Below are positions 21,140 to 32,540 of a DNA stretch of 64,000 nt, piece after piece. This stretch comes from Mesostigma viride (lineage: Eukaryota > Streptophyta > Mesostigmatophyceae > Mesostigmatales > Mesostigmataceae). The notes beneath the pieces are model-generated. The model was not told where the DNA came from, ran no database searches, and worked only from the letters and a program-made list of their open reading frames with translations. The stretch covers positions 830,429-894,428 of the forward strand of contig RPFO01000256.1 of assembly GCA_009746045.1 (NCBI GenBank), in the 5' to 3' direction. Each line of letters opens with the position of its first letter. Within the stretch, counting starts at the first letter, position 1. The translations under genes and the position numbers were made by a program.

Positions 21140-24100
21140 GTGATATATCACAAAGCACGCATAATGCACATCCGCAGCAAGGAAGTGCGTGCATGCCGCA
21201 GCAGAGATGGATAAGGAAAAGGCCAAGGTGGGACACGGCAAGGTGGCAATGCCAGGAGAGACAACACGTGCAGCGGTACAGGGCAAGCTTTCAAAGGATG
21301 ACACCAAGAACTCGCCACTGAGAAAGTTCTTAATTGCAGGTGACAACTTGAAAAACCAGAGGGGGGTACTGAAAGGAACTGACAAAACAAGCTGGAAACA
21401 CTCTCAGGTGCATGATAAAATGCACCACAATGTCATGAGCCGTGGGAGACATGGTTTATTGCAAAAATATCGACTGGGATGTTAAGAAAAACACCAATAT
21501 TGAACATTCAGGGCAATCGTCATCACGGTCATCAAGTGTCAACCTCCGACCCATCGCTGGCCAAGCATCCATCATGCTGATCAAAGGTGGCATCGTCAAT
21601 ATCTACACTAAATCACAACACTGCATCATGCATCCATTGCTCTGAGCTCACAACACTGGTATGATAAAATGGCAACGGGGAGTGAACATGTTCAGATGGC
21701 ATGCAACAACCCGATGAAATGGCACAACTGATCAAATACGAACACCAACTGTATTGATACACACACAAGGAACGGTGCACTCAAGCATGGCTGTGGGTGG
21801 TGTGCAAAATGGACACCCACAATCATCTCACAAATGCAATATAAAATCTGTTGACCGACAAGCACAACGGGGCTCAACAGTCCTCGTCATCAAAGTCATC
21901 ATCCTCATCATCACTGAAACCATTACGAGGGCTGTCCCAGCCACCATTGCTGAAATATCTGGATGACTCTCTAGAAACAATCACAGGACACTGTCGAGTG
22001 CTACGGCAATGTGACCAAGGCTCAGAGCCTACAAAATCTGCATCCGCATGTGGCCTCTCGCCGTGTTGGACTGACGGATGTGCCCAGCCCGACTGTGTTA
22101 GGTATATTGCCTGCATGCAAGACAAAAATACATCATCCGGCAAAGCACGCATCGGTACACACAAAAATTTGTTAGTGAGATGAAGCCACGCGCTGGACGC
22201 GCCAACAACTGTCAACTTTGCATGACTTCAGTTCACTTGTATGTAAGGATGCGGGGGAGATCGCAGCAGTTGCGTGGCTATCTATGAGTACCGGCCTAGT
22301 TTTAGGACAAAGAAGGTGAGATACTGGGCCAAGAGAGAGACAGGGGTGCTCGAGAAAAAAATTGGCCATGGATGTTCACCTAAATTGTATCTACATGCCT
22401 CACAAGTTGTAGGGAACTGCACACCCAGGAATCCTGGAGTCGCAAAGGTTCCCTAACATGCCAAGAGGCCTCACAATCTACTTCATTGCAATCTCTGTAT
22501 GGTTAATACGGCAATAAGAAAGAAACGCCTGATTAGTGCCAAGAAAAAGCAAGGCCAATCAACCAACAATATGCCCCGTTACAGGTAGGATGAACTCTAA
22601 CGAGGCTGAAGGCTCTACGTCTGCAATTGACACTAGCAGGAGTCGTTCAGGGTGGGGTGTGGGGGGGAGGGAATGACAAAAAGCTGTGATCTGAGCAAAA
22701 AGGATAAATATGCAAAGATGCTACCCATGCAAGGAAGCGAGACATAGTCCAGCAATGCCACGAATGTCAGCCGAGGCTACTGGATTGCAAAGAAGGTTCT
22801 ACCGACAGCGAAGGAATTGGTACGAATAATGCCAACTATTTGTAGCTGAGAGCATCACCAGCGGGCTACAAAAAAATCATGCACGGAAGCTGGAAGAACA
22901 AGGCCAATGGTGGCTGACGCGCACAGCACGTTGATAATTTGAGGAATGAGCACTACATAAAGAATGATCACCGTTGCTCACCATCAAGAATTCGCCGCGC
23001 TGGACAGGCGACCAAGAGCTTGTCGCTGCCACATGCGATGGGGCCGCGTGCAAGCCCAACGGTATTAGGCATCACAAGTACACGCGCAAAATTGACACCA
23101 CAATGGCAACACAGATGCACACATACGAATGTATAACGACCGAAAGCATAAACAGAGAATCAGTTGGTTAAGACAAGGAAAGTGGCGCAAGAGCAGCCCA
23201 TGTCATGCAACTCTCAATCTGAACAAGGTTATGCCCTTCATGAAAACTAAATCAGATGTCGTTTGCATAGTCTATTGACCTTGTACGAATGAGATAGTGA
23301 AACTGCTGCAGCATTCATGGCAAGCACGGCTAACTTGGCATGAAACCGAGCGGCCCATAGCAGCCTTGGCCCTAGGGCGATACGTGAGAATGCCACGTGC
23401 GTACGGCATGCATGTTAAAGTCGATGCAAACTTATTAGTATTTCAGGCGAGGAATTCCTTGCTCACCTCAACTGGTAAAGAGTGGGCAGCTTCTGGATGT
23501 CCGAATGTGCTGTGCGTACCACTGAGCGAACAGATCGATTAAAGCTTTATTCTAGACCATGCCTATGTTTCTCCCCCGATGGCTGCTTGTAGCCTTGTCC
23601 GAGCTCGCTCCTGAATTCATTTGAGACGACGCCCTAATGGCTACATAAATCACGACGGTCATCAGTGAGCCTATGCTCCTATTCCAACCACCACGTGCGT
23701 TCATACAGAAGCGACATTGCTGGAAATCAAAAGGCACATAATCCCGCCTTGGCTGCGAGCCGATCGCAGCTCCCTTCCACCTTTCCCACCTGTGCAGCGT
23801 GGATAGATGTGCAACTCTAAGGTCTTTTTTTTTTCGCGTCGTCTTAACTTCAACTTCAACGGTAACACCCGCGCAACCACTGGAATTAGGGCTCGCAATT
23901 CGCCAAGTCCCATCAACGTCGCAAAGTCTGGTGTCGTCGCTCTTCCTGTCATCAATCATTAGTGCCAAATACTATCGTCATTACTGTCGTCATTAGAGGC
24001 CCTTTAGGCCTTTACTATCGTCAGTCACTCGCTTTGTGACGATAATAACGTACGGTAGATGGCATCAGTCGTACTTCCCGCCCCCCCCCCTGCCCACGTC

Positions 24101-25900
24101 CCCTTCCGATTTCGCCGCTACTACATCTCGCCCCAAGTAGAAGTTTGCATTTTGCCATACATTAGGAATAACTGACTGACGAAACTAGTAAAAAGACGAC
24201 TGACATGACTCTCTAGTATCGCTTGGTTGGGACCGCTGGCCTGGCATCGTAACTGTTAGCCGTACCGTTCAGACTACAGTCCACAGCAGCCCCTAGCTTG
24301 GGAGTCTGGAATGAATGGACAAAAATCTTTCGCAACATGCGCAAGTCTGGAATCAACCCGTCAGGATCCTTGCGCAAAATTCAAATATTACGCCGAAACC
24401 GATGGCAAACGACTAGGTGCACGCAATGGCTAAGGCAGTGAGGGGCTGAGGGTACGCTCGAGCGAAGGGGCCACCTAGTTTTATGTAACCACAGAGTGTG
24501 CAATAACAAACGGGGCTGCAGGTCCACGAAACGACGTGATTTCTCTAGCAATTGCGGCGTAGCAGTTTGGATCATGATGTAGGTGCACTTAGGATGTATG
24601 TCGAGTTTAATTAAGCATGGAGGTAGCAATGAGGGACTGAGACACATCATATCCAGTTCTGAATCAAGCCGTTCTTTACGCTGAAACACAGCGCAAGCAA
24701 GATCTCCGGAACCTGCCGCCAAGCTCCTTAGCCGCTAAGGTTAGCAAAATTCTGCCAGCTTCTTTTACAGCGGTTAGCATGCCGTGCTCATGTGTATGAG
24801 GCCATTTCATGGCGGCCGGGTAAAGCTGGCCATGTCTTTGAGAGCTTTGAATATGTATTCTCTGAAGGCTTTCAATACCATGGTGCTTTCTGCGCTCGGC
24901 ATCTTATGTGTGCCTTCGAATTGCCGTTTTCCTCTTCAATTGCGCGTGTACCTGCGGGTGACTGATACCGTTGGGCTGGCCTCACCTGCGGCCTACCCGC
25001 GAATGGCAGGCTAGCTCCTGGTCGAGACTTGTGGTGAGTAGTGGGTACCATCGCATACCTGGAGTCTGTACTTTGTTATCGACGTGCTGTATGTGGCATT
25101 GCTAGAATGCATCCAGTTCTTCCTGTTTCTAACTCCAATTACTTGGCATTTTTGCAATCATGCTCCGCCTACATTTAAACACACATGCGTTGCATTTTTT
25201 CATAAGGCTTCTTTGTTGTTGAAAGCCGTAAACTGTCTTTCTGCTATTTACATCCCGTCTGCTGCGACTTTCTCCGGTTTTCCCCCATTGACCCCGTCTC
25301 TGCTGCACTTTCCATCAGCTCCTTTTTGTTGACAATCAGCGCTTTTAACCTTGTTAGCAAATTGTAAAAATGACACTGTCTAATATATATGAGAAAAATC
25401 CTTGTGCCTATTTTTATTAGGAGTTCAGTCATTGGGCTCTAGGAGACATGTGTGATCAACTTTGAGGCTCGTCCTTTGGGATAAAACCTCCAAAGAGTCA
25501 CACCACTGGACGAGTTATCTTGAACCAGAACTTTTTGTTGGAACACTGACTGAGAGCAGCACGCTTAAGGTTTTGTAAGAAAATCATTTTTTCTCTGAAA
25601 CGCCATAGCTCCTTTCTAATCATTGTGATTGTGTTGCGTATTCCTTGTCAGTCAGTTAGTTATGTATTCCTTATCATGGGACAGGCGGAGGGGGGCTAAT
25701 AATTCCTCATGGGGGCAGCAAGGGAGTTGGTAGCACACGCAGTTATGAGCTTTGCTTCTTTCAACATGTTGCTCATAATATCCAATTTCGTGGTTTCTTG
25801 GTCTTTGGCATCTTCATAATAGTAGTGCTAGGGTCTCACTTGGTCACCCTTACAATGTTAGTGCCCTTCAGCAATCTCATTTTTAGTCAAATTAGGCTTC
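21140..25900. other. CACTA interior without recognisable genes
   Basis: Only short ORFs. A 98-residue Lys/Asp-rich ORF at 21189-21485 and a minus-strand 138-residue ORF at 23552-23968 are the longest; neither resembles a transposase. Around 23975-24050 the motif actatcgtca recurs in direct and inverted form, and a C-run lies near 24083. Confidence 0.5.
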
Positions 25901-25918
25901 AATGGTCATCGATTTGAA

Positions 25919-27490
25919 ATGGGAAGCGTAGTGAAGGCCGGTTCACGCCGAGAGAAACGCAGCGCTGCCGATCCAAGAGTGCAGCCGTGCACGAAGCTCG
26001 CAAAGCTGCCTGCAGCAGCACCACCACCGCCGGCAGCGCCGACAATCCTGCCCCCGACAGCACTCCCTTCAACAACCGCCACAGCATCGGTGCCATCATC
26101 CATGTTGCCTGCGCAAAGAGCAGATGAAGACATGGCCTCGGTAGAGGCGGCGCTGGCCGCGCTCCTTGCCAAGAAGGAGGCAATGATTGCAGCCAGAAAG
26201 GCGGCCGATGTCTCCCATGCAACCCCTGAAGTAAGTCTCAGGAGTGGGTGGGGTTGTAAACCTGGACATGGTTATGAGTGGTGTGATTTGGGGGGTTGCA
26301 AACAGGGGTAGTTCATGAGTGGGCAGAGTGGGGGCTGTGGGAAATTGGGGTTATTTATGAGTGGAGGGGCTGTAAACTGGGTTGTTTTTTAGTGGGCTGA
26401 GCGGGGGCTGTTGGGGGGTTGTCAACCGCGTTATTTATGTGGGCTGGGCGGGGGCTGTCGGAAACTGGGATTATTTATGAGTGGGCAGTGTGTGAAACTG
26501 TTTTTTTTTTTTTTTAACAACTGATTGAGGAGGTTGTAAACACTTGGGATTATTTATGAGGGGGGGGGGGGGACTGTAAACTCGGTGGCATTTGAGGTGG
26601 CTGAGTGGCGCACTCGTTTTTCATAGCCCCCGGGGGCTGTGGAGAACTGGGGTTAATATGAGGGGGAGGTTGTAAACTGCATGGGTGGTTTATGAGTGGG
26701 CTGAGTGGGGGCTGTAGGAACCTGGGGTTATTTATGAGAGGGGGGGTCTAAACTGGTGTGGTTTATGTCAGAGTGGGCTGAGTGGGGCTGTGGGAAACTG
26801 GGATAATGTGTGGGTGGGGGGTTGTATTTAACTGGATTGTTTATGAGTGGGCTGAGCAGGGGCTGTCATAAACTGGGATTATTTATGAGTAGGCAGTGTG
26901 TGAAAAGTGGGATTTTTTTGTTTTTGATTACTGATTGAGGGGGTTGTAAACCATTGGGATTATTTATGAGGGGGGCGGGTTGGAAACTGGGTGGTTTATG
27001 GGTGGCTGAGTGGTGACTGTGGGAAACTGGGGTTATTTATGAGAGGGGGGTCTAAACTGGGGTGGTTTATGTCAGAGTGGGCTGAGTGGGGGCTGTGGGA
27101 AACTGGGATAGTGTATGAGTGGGGGGGTCTAAACTGGGTTGTTCATGAGTGGGCTGAGCGGGGGCTGTCAGAACCTGGGATTATTTATGAGTGGGCAGTG
27201 TGTGAAACTGGGATTTTTTTTTATTTTTTTTAATGAGTGATTGCAATTTTACAACCCCCTCATGAGGGGGTTGTAAACACTGGGATTATGAGTTTGCGGG
27301 CGGGGGAGGCCGCCTTGCTGTTCTTGAAACCCATTCAAGGATGTTCTAGGCAACACGTTGATTTTGATGTGCAACATTTCTATTGATCGAGGCTGTGAAA
27401 GGCTATGACACATCTTGAGTGTTTAAACTTGCCTTTTTTTTCTGCTCACAGGGAGACAAGGTGCCGGCCTCCTCGTCGTCGTCCACTTGA
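25919..27490 (+). CDS. Two-exon hypothetical protein inside the CACTA element
   Basis: Exon 1 is 25919-26230 and exon 2 is 27452-27490 (stop TGA). The donor is GAA|GTAAGT at 26231; the acceptor is a poly-T tract then ctgctcacag ending at 27451. Joining keeps the frame and gives about 116 residues: a basic N-terminus, a Pro/Ala/Thr-rich middle, an Ala/Lys/Glu helix likely to form a coiled coil (A-L-A-A-L-L-A-K-K-E-A), and a Ser-rich end. An AATAAA at about 27799 could be its poly(A) signal. Upstream exons are possible. No family recognised; it may be the 3' end of a captured host gene or a small element gene. Confidence 0.45.
26240..27300. repeat. G-rich minisatellite within the intron
   Basis: Degenerate tandem copies built around ttatttatgagtgggctgag, ggggctgtgggaaactggg and ttgtaaactgg, strongly G-rich on the plus strand. 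Higher-order periodicity is visible (the segment around 26450-26540 recurs at 26880-26960 and again at 27180). Confidence 0.8.
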
Positions 27491-27849
27491 CATCGTCATC
27501 TAGGCACTACGGCTGCGCATGTTTGTTTTTGTTTTCTTGATCTATACCGAGCGCTTTCTTGTTCATGAATTGGTTACTAGGGTGCGGTGGCAGATGAGAC
27601 AATTGACACCAACCATCCGTTCATGTTTCTTGCGCATGTGCGTTTTTTAATGCATTCCAGGAACATTCCGAGATTTCTGTCACGCAACGACAAGCGCCAA
27701 GCCGGCGTTTGCAAATTGTCACTGATCGATAATCACTGTTGAAGAATGAAGAATCAAGACTGAAGAATGAAGATCTGTTACATTTATCTTTATATTTGTA
27801 ATAAAGAAATCGCGAGGCGTGCTTTTCATCCGTTTTGCTTTGGAATGTG

Positions 27850-28460
27850 TTCTGATATATCTGTGTGACATGTCACGATATATCTGTGTGATATGTCATG
27901 ATCGCCCGTGGTTTTATGTCACTGTTTTCTCCCTAGATTTATCAGTGACAATGTCACGGATTTTGTCACCCTTTTTTCCTGATATATCAGTGACAATGTC
28001 ACGGATTTTGTCACCCTTTTTTCGTGATATATCAGTGATAATGTCACGGATTTGTCACCCTTTTTTTCGTGATATATCAGTGATAATGTCACGGATTTGT
28101 CACCCTTTTTTTCGTGATATATCAGTGATAATGTCACGGATTTGTCACCCTTTTTTTCGTGATATATCAGTGATAATGTCACGGATTTGTCACCCTTTTT
28201 TTTCGTGATATATCAGTGATAATGTCACGGATTTTGTCAGTGCGTTTTGTCAAGTCGTGACATTGATATTTTGTGATAATTTCCTTGTTTTTGTCACAAA
28301 GATAATCACAGAATATGCTGGTTTTATCACATGTTTTGTCACGAAATGTCACAGAATATCACAGTTTTGTCACAAAAAATCACAAAGTGTCACATTTTGT
28401 CACATCCACATCACAAAATGTCACGTGATATGTCACAAAATATCACAAAATGTCACACCC
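27850..28460. repeat. Right subterminal repeats of the CACTA element
   Basis: Includes about six tandem copies of a ~44-bp unit (cgtgatatatcagtgataatgtcacggatttgtcaccc and variants, about 27935-28230). A block of inverted TGTCAC/GTGACA motifs follows, mirroring the left end. Confidence 0.85.
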
Positions 28461-28553
28461 CCCTTCCTAGTGCAGTCCATATGGAATAAATCCAACAAGA
28501 AATAAATCAGGCTGGGATATATTGTGGCCAGGTGGATATAATATCCCTAACAA

Positions 28554-29407
28554 AACTGAAGGCGACAGCCATCGGGACTGTCAAGCTGAAGCTGCCGGGC
28601 CAGGAGGCAGACGTGCACCTCCAAAACGCGCTGCTCGTTCCAAAGCTGAGCACCCGACTTTTATCTGCTGTCGGCCAGCTCGTCAAGGATGGCCACAACG
28701 TCGACCTCGCCAAGCGGGTTGCTGTGCTGGACAGCAGGCCCTGCAGCATCGTGACGAGGAACAACACCTACTTTTTGCCCGCGCGCGTTGCGGACGCAGC
28801 GATGGACGCCATCCCAGAGCTGAAATCTTCGGCGACGAGCTTCAAGGACGTCGACGCTGCCTGTCAAGGGCAGAAAATGGCGAGCAGCGAGCGCAGCATC
28901 TCACGTGCCTCGGGACACGCGGCGGAGTGGCTGGCCGTGGGCCTAACGGTCATACTGGCCATGCTTGCCCGTGTATGCGGGATCGGGGGCGGCCTACTGG
29001 GCATTACTCGCACACTGCGTGGCTTTATATACTCTGCGCCGGCCCAGTGGATGTTCACGCCAATTCGAGAAGTTTCCAGCGCAATGGAGAAGTCCGTGTC
29101 AGACGCTGAAGTACTTCCAGAAACCGCGGTCCAGAACAGCCCAGTGCAGGCGGAGCGCGTTGTCGCCGCCAGCATACCAGATGATACTGGTGCTAGTAAC
29201 CAAAGTCCGGCGACCAGACCAAAGGCGCGGCGCTCGAACGCTGCCAGCCTAACTGAGGGGGAACAAATTCGTGGCGCGAGGGCGAAATCAACCAAGCTGC
29301 AAAATTTTTCTAAGTCCTGGACTGCCAAGTCCGGTGCTGGCGCGAGGCCTCGAGCGAGCCGACAACGACGTGGACAGCGACCTGTCAGCCACAGTGCTGT
29401 CAACTGA
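28554..29407 (+). pseudogene. Copia-like protease/gag-pre-integrase fragment fused to unknown tail
   Basis: Residues encoded at about 28560-28790 match the copia Pol region after the protease active site (T-V-K-L-K-L, L-Q-N-A-L-L-V-P-K-L, R-L-L-S-A-V-G-Q-L). The upstream ATG at 28532 lies in the flanking copia LTR and is probably accidental. No zinc H-H-C-C integrase segment follows. Instead the frame continues through a hydrophobic segment of about 20 residues (around 28930-28990, membrane-helix-like) and a basic Ser/Lys/Arg-rich tail to 29407. It could be a spliced or domesticated derivative; function unknown. Confidence 0.55.
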
Positions 29408-30243
29408 GCACCAACGGTCAACTCAGGTGCAAAATGCTGCCAAGGTATCACGTCGGTCAGTTTACGGTGTTCGGCCAGGCTATGGCATTTGCAACTGCGC
29501 TAGCTGCAACGACCCTTGGAAATTGTCGCCCAGGATGCACAGACCCCACTTCTCAAGGTTGCCCTAATGTTTAGTCTGTGGGAAATGAACTTGTATGTCG
29601 ACTTTTGTGTCGTGTTTGCTGGAAATTGTGAGGCGCCGTAAGCCTGCGTTTTCTGGTTCTTTCTTTGTGTTCTTCCAGCAATTATGTCAAAGAGACAACC
29701 AGCGCAGGCCAGAAATCGGGAGAATCCGGACCATGGTAGCTCGAGCCTGCCGTTATCTTTTCCGCGTTTTCGAGTCGTTCAGGATGATGAAGATGAATGG
29801 TGATGGAAATGTGTATCCTTGTGCATTGAAATTATGGCTGGCTTACGTGTGGAGCGACTAGATGACCTAGACGGTGGGGCCGGAAACAGCATGCTTGATC
29901 AGGGCGTGTGTTTCTAGCCTAACTGGCCGGGAGTGTCTAGTGGTGAGCACCATTGCTGCGATCGCTCTCCCACCATTTACGAGGAAATACCCGCAAATGG
30001 AAAACCACTGAAAAGGTCTAGCTAGTCAGTCATCACGTTAGCCATGCCATGATTCCAAACGTCCAAGAACTGCACACGGTGCAAAGGCAAAAAGCCGGAG
30101 GACAGCACTTTCAAATGTGCGGCGGGAACCAAAAGCCCGCGGATGCCAGAAAACATCGTGTTGCGGCAGCGACGCGACGATGTGGACAACGAATCCAGTG
30201 CCAAGCTCGGAACGGCCGCAAAGGAGATCTGGCATCACAGGGT
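29408..30243. other. Intergenic stretch, nothing recognised
   Basis: Short ORFs only (about 100 aa or less) without codon or motif support. Confidence 0.5.
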
Positions 30244-32016
30244 TCAGATGTGCGGAGATACTATGCGATCCAGCCGGTCCACGACCTGTTTGTAGAGCTT
30301 GTGCCAAGGGGCAGCACCGAACAGATGTGGGTGACGTTGCAAAAAACATCGGACTTGACGGAGCATAATGGCTCGGTCATAGTCTTTGACCAGTAAACGC
30401 TGCAAGAGTTCAACAAGAGTCGTGATGAAATCAACACGATAAGAACAAAGACGGGAAAAACGATGTAACTGAGAAAGAACAACACCATATTTTGCTGTGT
30501 GGGAAAGGAGACTGTGAATATCGGGGTAACGAATAAAAGGAATTTGCTGGTATTTAGGATCCTTGCGCTTATCATAGACAGCCGTACGCCAGCCCTTCTT
30601 GTTATGGGTAATGTTAAGATCGAGGTAATTGCAATGAGTATCCTCCGACGTGAGCTTTAATGTGAGGGACGCTTGCGGGTAGATGCCAGGCAGACCAGCG
30701 GTGATATACAAATGGGTTGCGAAATCAGGGTTGTCGAAAGCGATGACATCATCAATGTATCGACATGTATGGATAAAACGCCTGATGAGAACATCATCGT
30801 TTGAGGCAATGAGATTCTCCATGAATGCAAGCTCATAAGTGTATAGATAGAGGTTTGCAAGGAGCCCGGCACAGTTAGTGCCCATAGGGATGCCGATAGC
30901 TTGTTGGTATACATTGCCCGCAAAACAGATGAAGGTGTTATCAACAAGATAAGAGATCCAATGGACAAGGTCAGCCTTCGTGAAAATATAATTATAACCA
31001 TCCCGCACGATAGCACCTGCCGCGATCCCTGAGAGCCACGTTGCCGTGGGCTTGGTCTGAGAAACACGCACGTGCAGGTGGTTGCGCCCGTGAGGCCTAC
31101 GTGCATACAGACGAGTAAGGAGGCTATCTAAACGAGCTTTCAAATCGTGCAAATCTAGTGTGGTATATAGAGTGGTGAAATCATAGGTGGCTATGGGCAT
31201 AGGTATACGTTTCTCTGCTGCTGTCTTAGAACGGCTAAGGGCGGCAAGGCGTAGGCGTACTTGGGCTGAGTCTATGACGATCCAACTACCAGCGCATTCA
31301 TACCCGGCATTCGACAGCACCTCCACCCATAATGCATTGGCTTCGGGGAGAAGAGCATTCAAAGCATGGCAGATGAGTTTCGAGAGAGGCATCAGTGGGG
31401 CTGAATGCGACGCAGCAATGGTGCGCAAAGCAACAGGAGTTTTGTGCAGCTTAAGAGTGAGATACAGATATGGGAACGTAGTGGTGGTGGCGCGTCGCTG
31501 CCGCTTAAGGAATGCCCGAGCAAAAATGTTTTGGCTGTGCAGAAAAGCCCGATGAGCAGCAGTGATACTGGCGGTGGACTGTGCACGCTGAACATAGGTA
31601 GGGCTGGACGCCAACTCGTGTTGCAAAGTAGCAAGGTAGTGCTTCTTGCATATGAAAGCAAAGTTGTTGGCACTCTTGTCAACACACGTGATGATAAAGT
31701 CCTGCTTGAAGTGGTCCAGAAGTGCTTTATCTGTGGTGTTGAGCCAGGTGGTGCGGTGGACCTGCTGGAGACGGTAATCAAGCCTGGTGAGACGTGCATT
31801 GCATTCGTGAATGACGGCGCGAAACCACGGTTCCATGGCAAGGGGAGCAAGCTGTAGGTCCGTGCTCATGGCATTGCAGAATTTGCGCAGTGATGTGGAG
31901 AGCAGTGCATTCACCTCTTTGGCACACGTGCGCTGGACCCACGGCCGAAACTTGGTGCCTTTGGCAAAAAGGTCTACAAGCGTGTGGCTCGGCAGGATGC
32001 TGAGGTCAGCGGTCAT
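30244..32016 (-). CDS. Penelope-like reverse transcriptase (590 aa)
   Basis: An uninterrupted RT ORF. Landmarks are K-L-H-K-T-P (residues 189-194, the signature block of Penelope-like RTs), Y-D-F-T-T-L-Y (278-284, motif A), G-I-P-M-G-T-N-C-A-G (375-384, motif B) and R-Y-I-D-D-V-I-A-F (419-427, motif C with the catalytic D-D). The frame then continues to C-terminal thumb-like sequence. I see no GIY-YIG endonuclease in the ORF or in the ~200 bp after its stop. That suggests an endonuclease-lacking type, a truncation, or a related domesticated RT. The element's ends were not found. Lack of stops over 590 codons suggests it is young or under constraint. Confidence 0.82.
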   Translation of the reverse strand: MTADLSILPSHTLVDLFAKGTKFRPWVQRTCAKEVNALLSTSLRKFCNAMSTDLQLAPLAMEPWFRAVIHECNARLTRLDYRLQQVHRTTWLNTTDKALLDHFKQDFIITCVDKSANNFAFICKKHYLATLQHELASSPTYVQRAQSTASITAAHRAFLHSQNIFARAFLKRQRRATTTTFPYLYLTLKLHKTPVALRTIAASHSAPLMPLSKLICHALNALLPEANALWVEVLSNAGYECAGSWIVIDSAQVRLRLAALSRSKTAAEKRIPMPIATYDFTTLYTTLDLHDLKARLDSLLTRLYARRPHGRNHLHVRVSQTKPTATWLSGIAAGAIVRDGYNYIFTKADLVHWISYLVDNTFICFAGNVYQQAIGIPMGTNCAGLLANLYLYTYELAFMENLIASNDDVLIRRFIHTCRYIDDVIAFDNPDFATHLYITAGLPGIYPQASLTLKLTSEDTHCNYLDLNITHNKKGWRTAVYDKRKDPKYQQIPFIRYPDIHSLLSHTAKYGVVLSQLHRFSRLCSYRVDFITTLVELLQRLLVKDYDRAIMLRQVRCFLQRHPHLFGAAPWHKLYKQVVDRLDRIVSPHI

Positions 32017-32204
32017 GACGTGCTGTGAGGTGGGATCATTATGTGTTTATTTTGCCATGCGTTCAGTGGCGATGGCCCACGCATTTTGGTATTGTTCCCA
32101 CGAGACGTTTTCTACGTACCTGGAGTGTATATCCATCGAGTTTTTGCACGCTATTTGTGGCACTGGTCTGCGGCGTAGTGAAGCGCCGTTGTATCCAGTG
32201 TAAA

Positions 32205-32330
32205 ATCATACGCCGTATAATACGGTATAATACGGTATAATACGTAATACGCTGGCTTTGAGCGTATGATTTTTCATACGTAATACGTTTTAGCGCATAA
32301 TACCGTATTATACCGTATGATGGCGTGTTT
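32205..32330. repeat. Foldback hairpin of CGTATAATACGG motifs
   Basis: Left arm with tandem GTATAATACG units and right arm with the inverted ATACCGTATTATACCG units, separated by about 60 bp. A related cluster lies at 36112-36190. Confidence 0.75.
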
Positions 32331-32524
32331 TCCGCGTTTTTTTTACGTTTTGCGCGGCTAGGATGCCAGAACGACAGGGCAACGATTTGAAGCCACAGAT
32401 TTCGTATCTCTACTATAAGTACTGACCCGTCTGAACTTTCACAATTCGACGCGATCTTATTTTGAAATTGTGGTGCACAGTGCGCGCACCGTGCGGAGGT
32501 GGCCATGGCGACGTGCGTTCCGTT

Positions 32525-32540
32525 AAAATATGGCTAATCC
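32525..32540 (+). repeat. LINE target-site duplication, left copy
   Basis: AAAATATGGCTAATCC; identical 16 bp at 34933-34948. Confidence 0.9.

Larger units (their letters stand above)
20845..28472. mobile_element. CACTA (EnSpm-like) DNA transposon, 7.6 kb
   Basis: The left end starts CACTAGGAAGGG and the right end finishes with its reverse complement. Inside each follows TGTGACATTTTGTGATA, also inverted. The empty site in the copia LTR copy (aaattcccagtcc) shows CA duplicated, that is a 2- or 3-bp duplication with one altered base. Both ends carry dense arrays of GTGACA/TGTCAC motifs, as expected for transposase-binding subterminal repeats. No transposase could be recognised on either strand, so this is probably a non-autonomous or gene-carrying derivative. 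Confidence 0.85.
20822..28553 (-). repeat. 5' portion of a copia LTR, split by the CACTA-like element
   Basis: 20822-20844 plus 28473-28553, joined, are the reverse complement of the first ~100 bp of the copia LTR at 37119. On the minus strand it starts TGTTAGGGATATTATATCC at 28553. It is cut at 20822 by the end of the Ty3 copy B LTR. The intact copy at 37.2 kb shows that only the CACTA-like element separates the two pieces. Confidence 0.85.

Noticed and set aside
27819-28208. 129-aa repetitive ORF (S-V-T-M-S-R-I-L-S-P-F-F repeats)
   Set aside because: Arises from the ~44-bp tandem subterminal repeat of the CACTA element, with ORFs on both strands.
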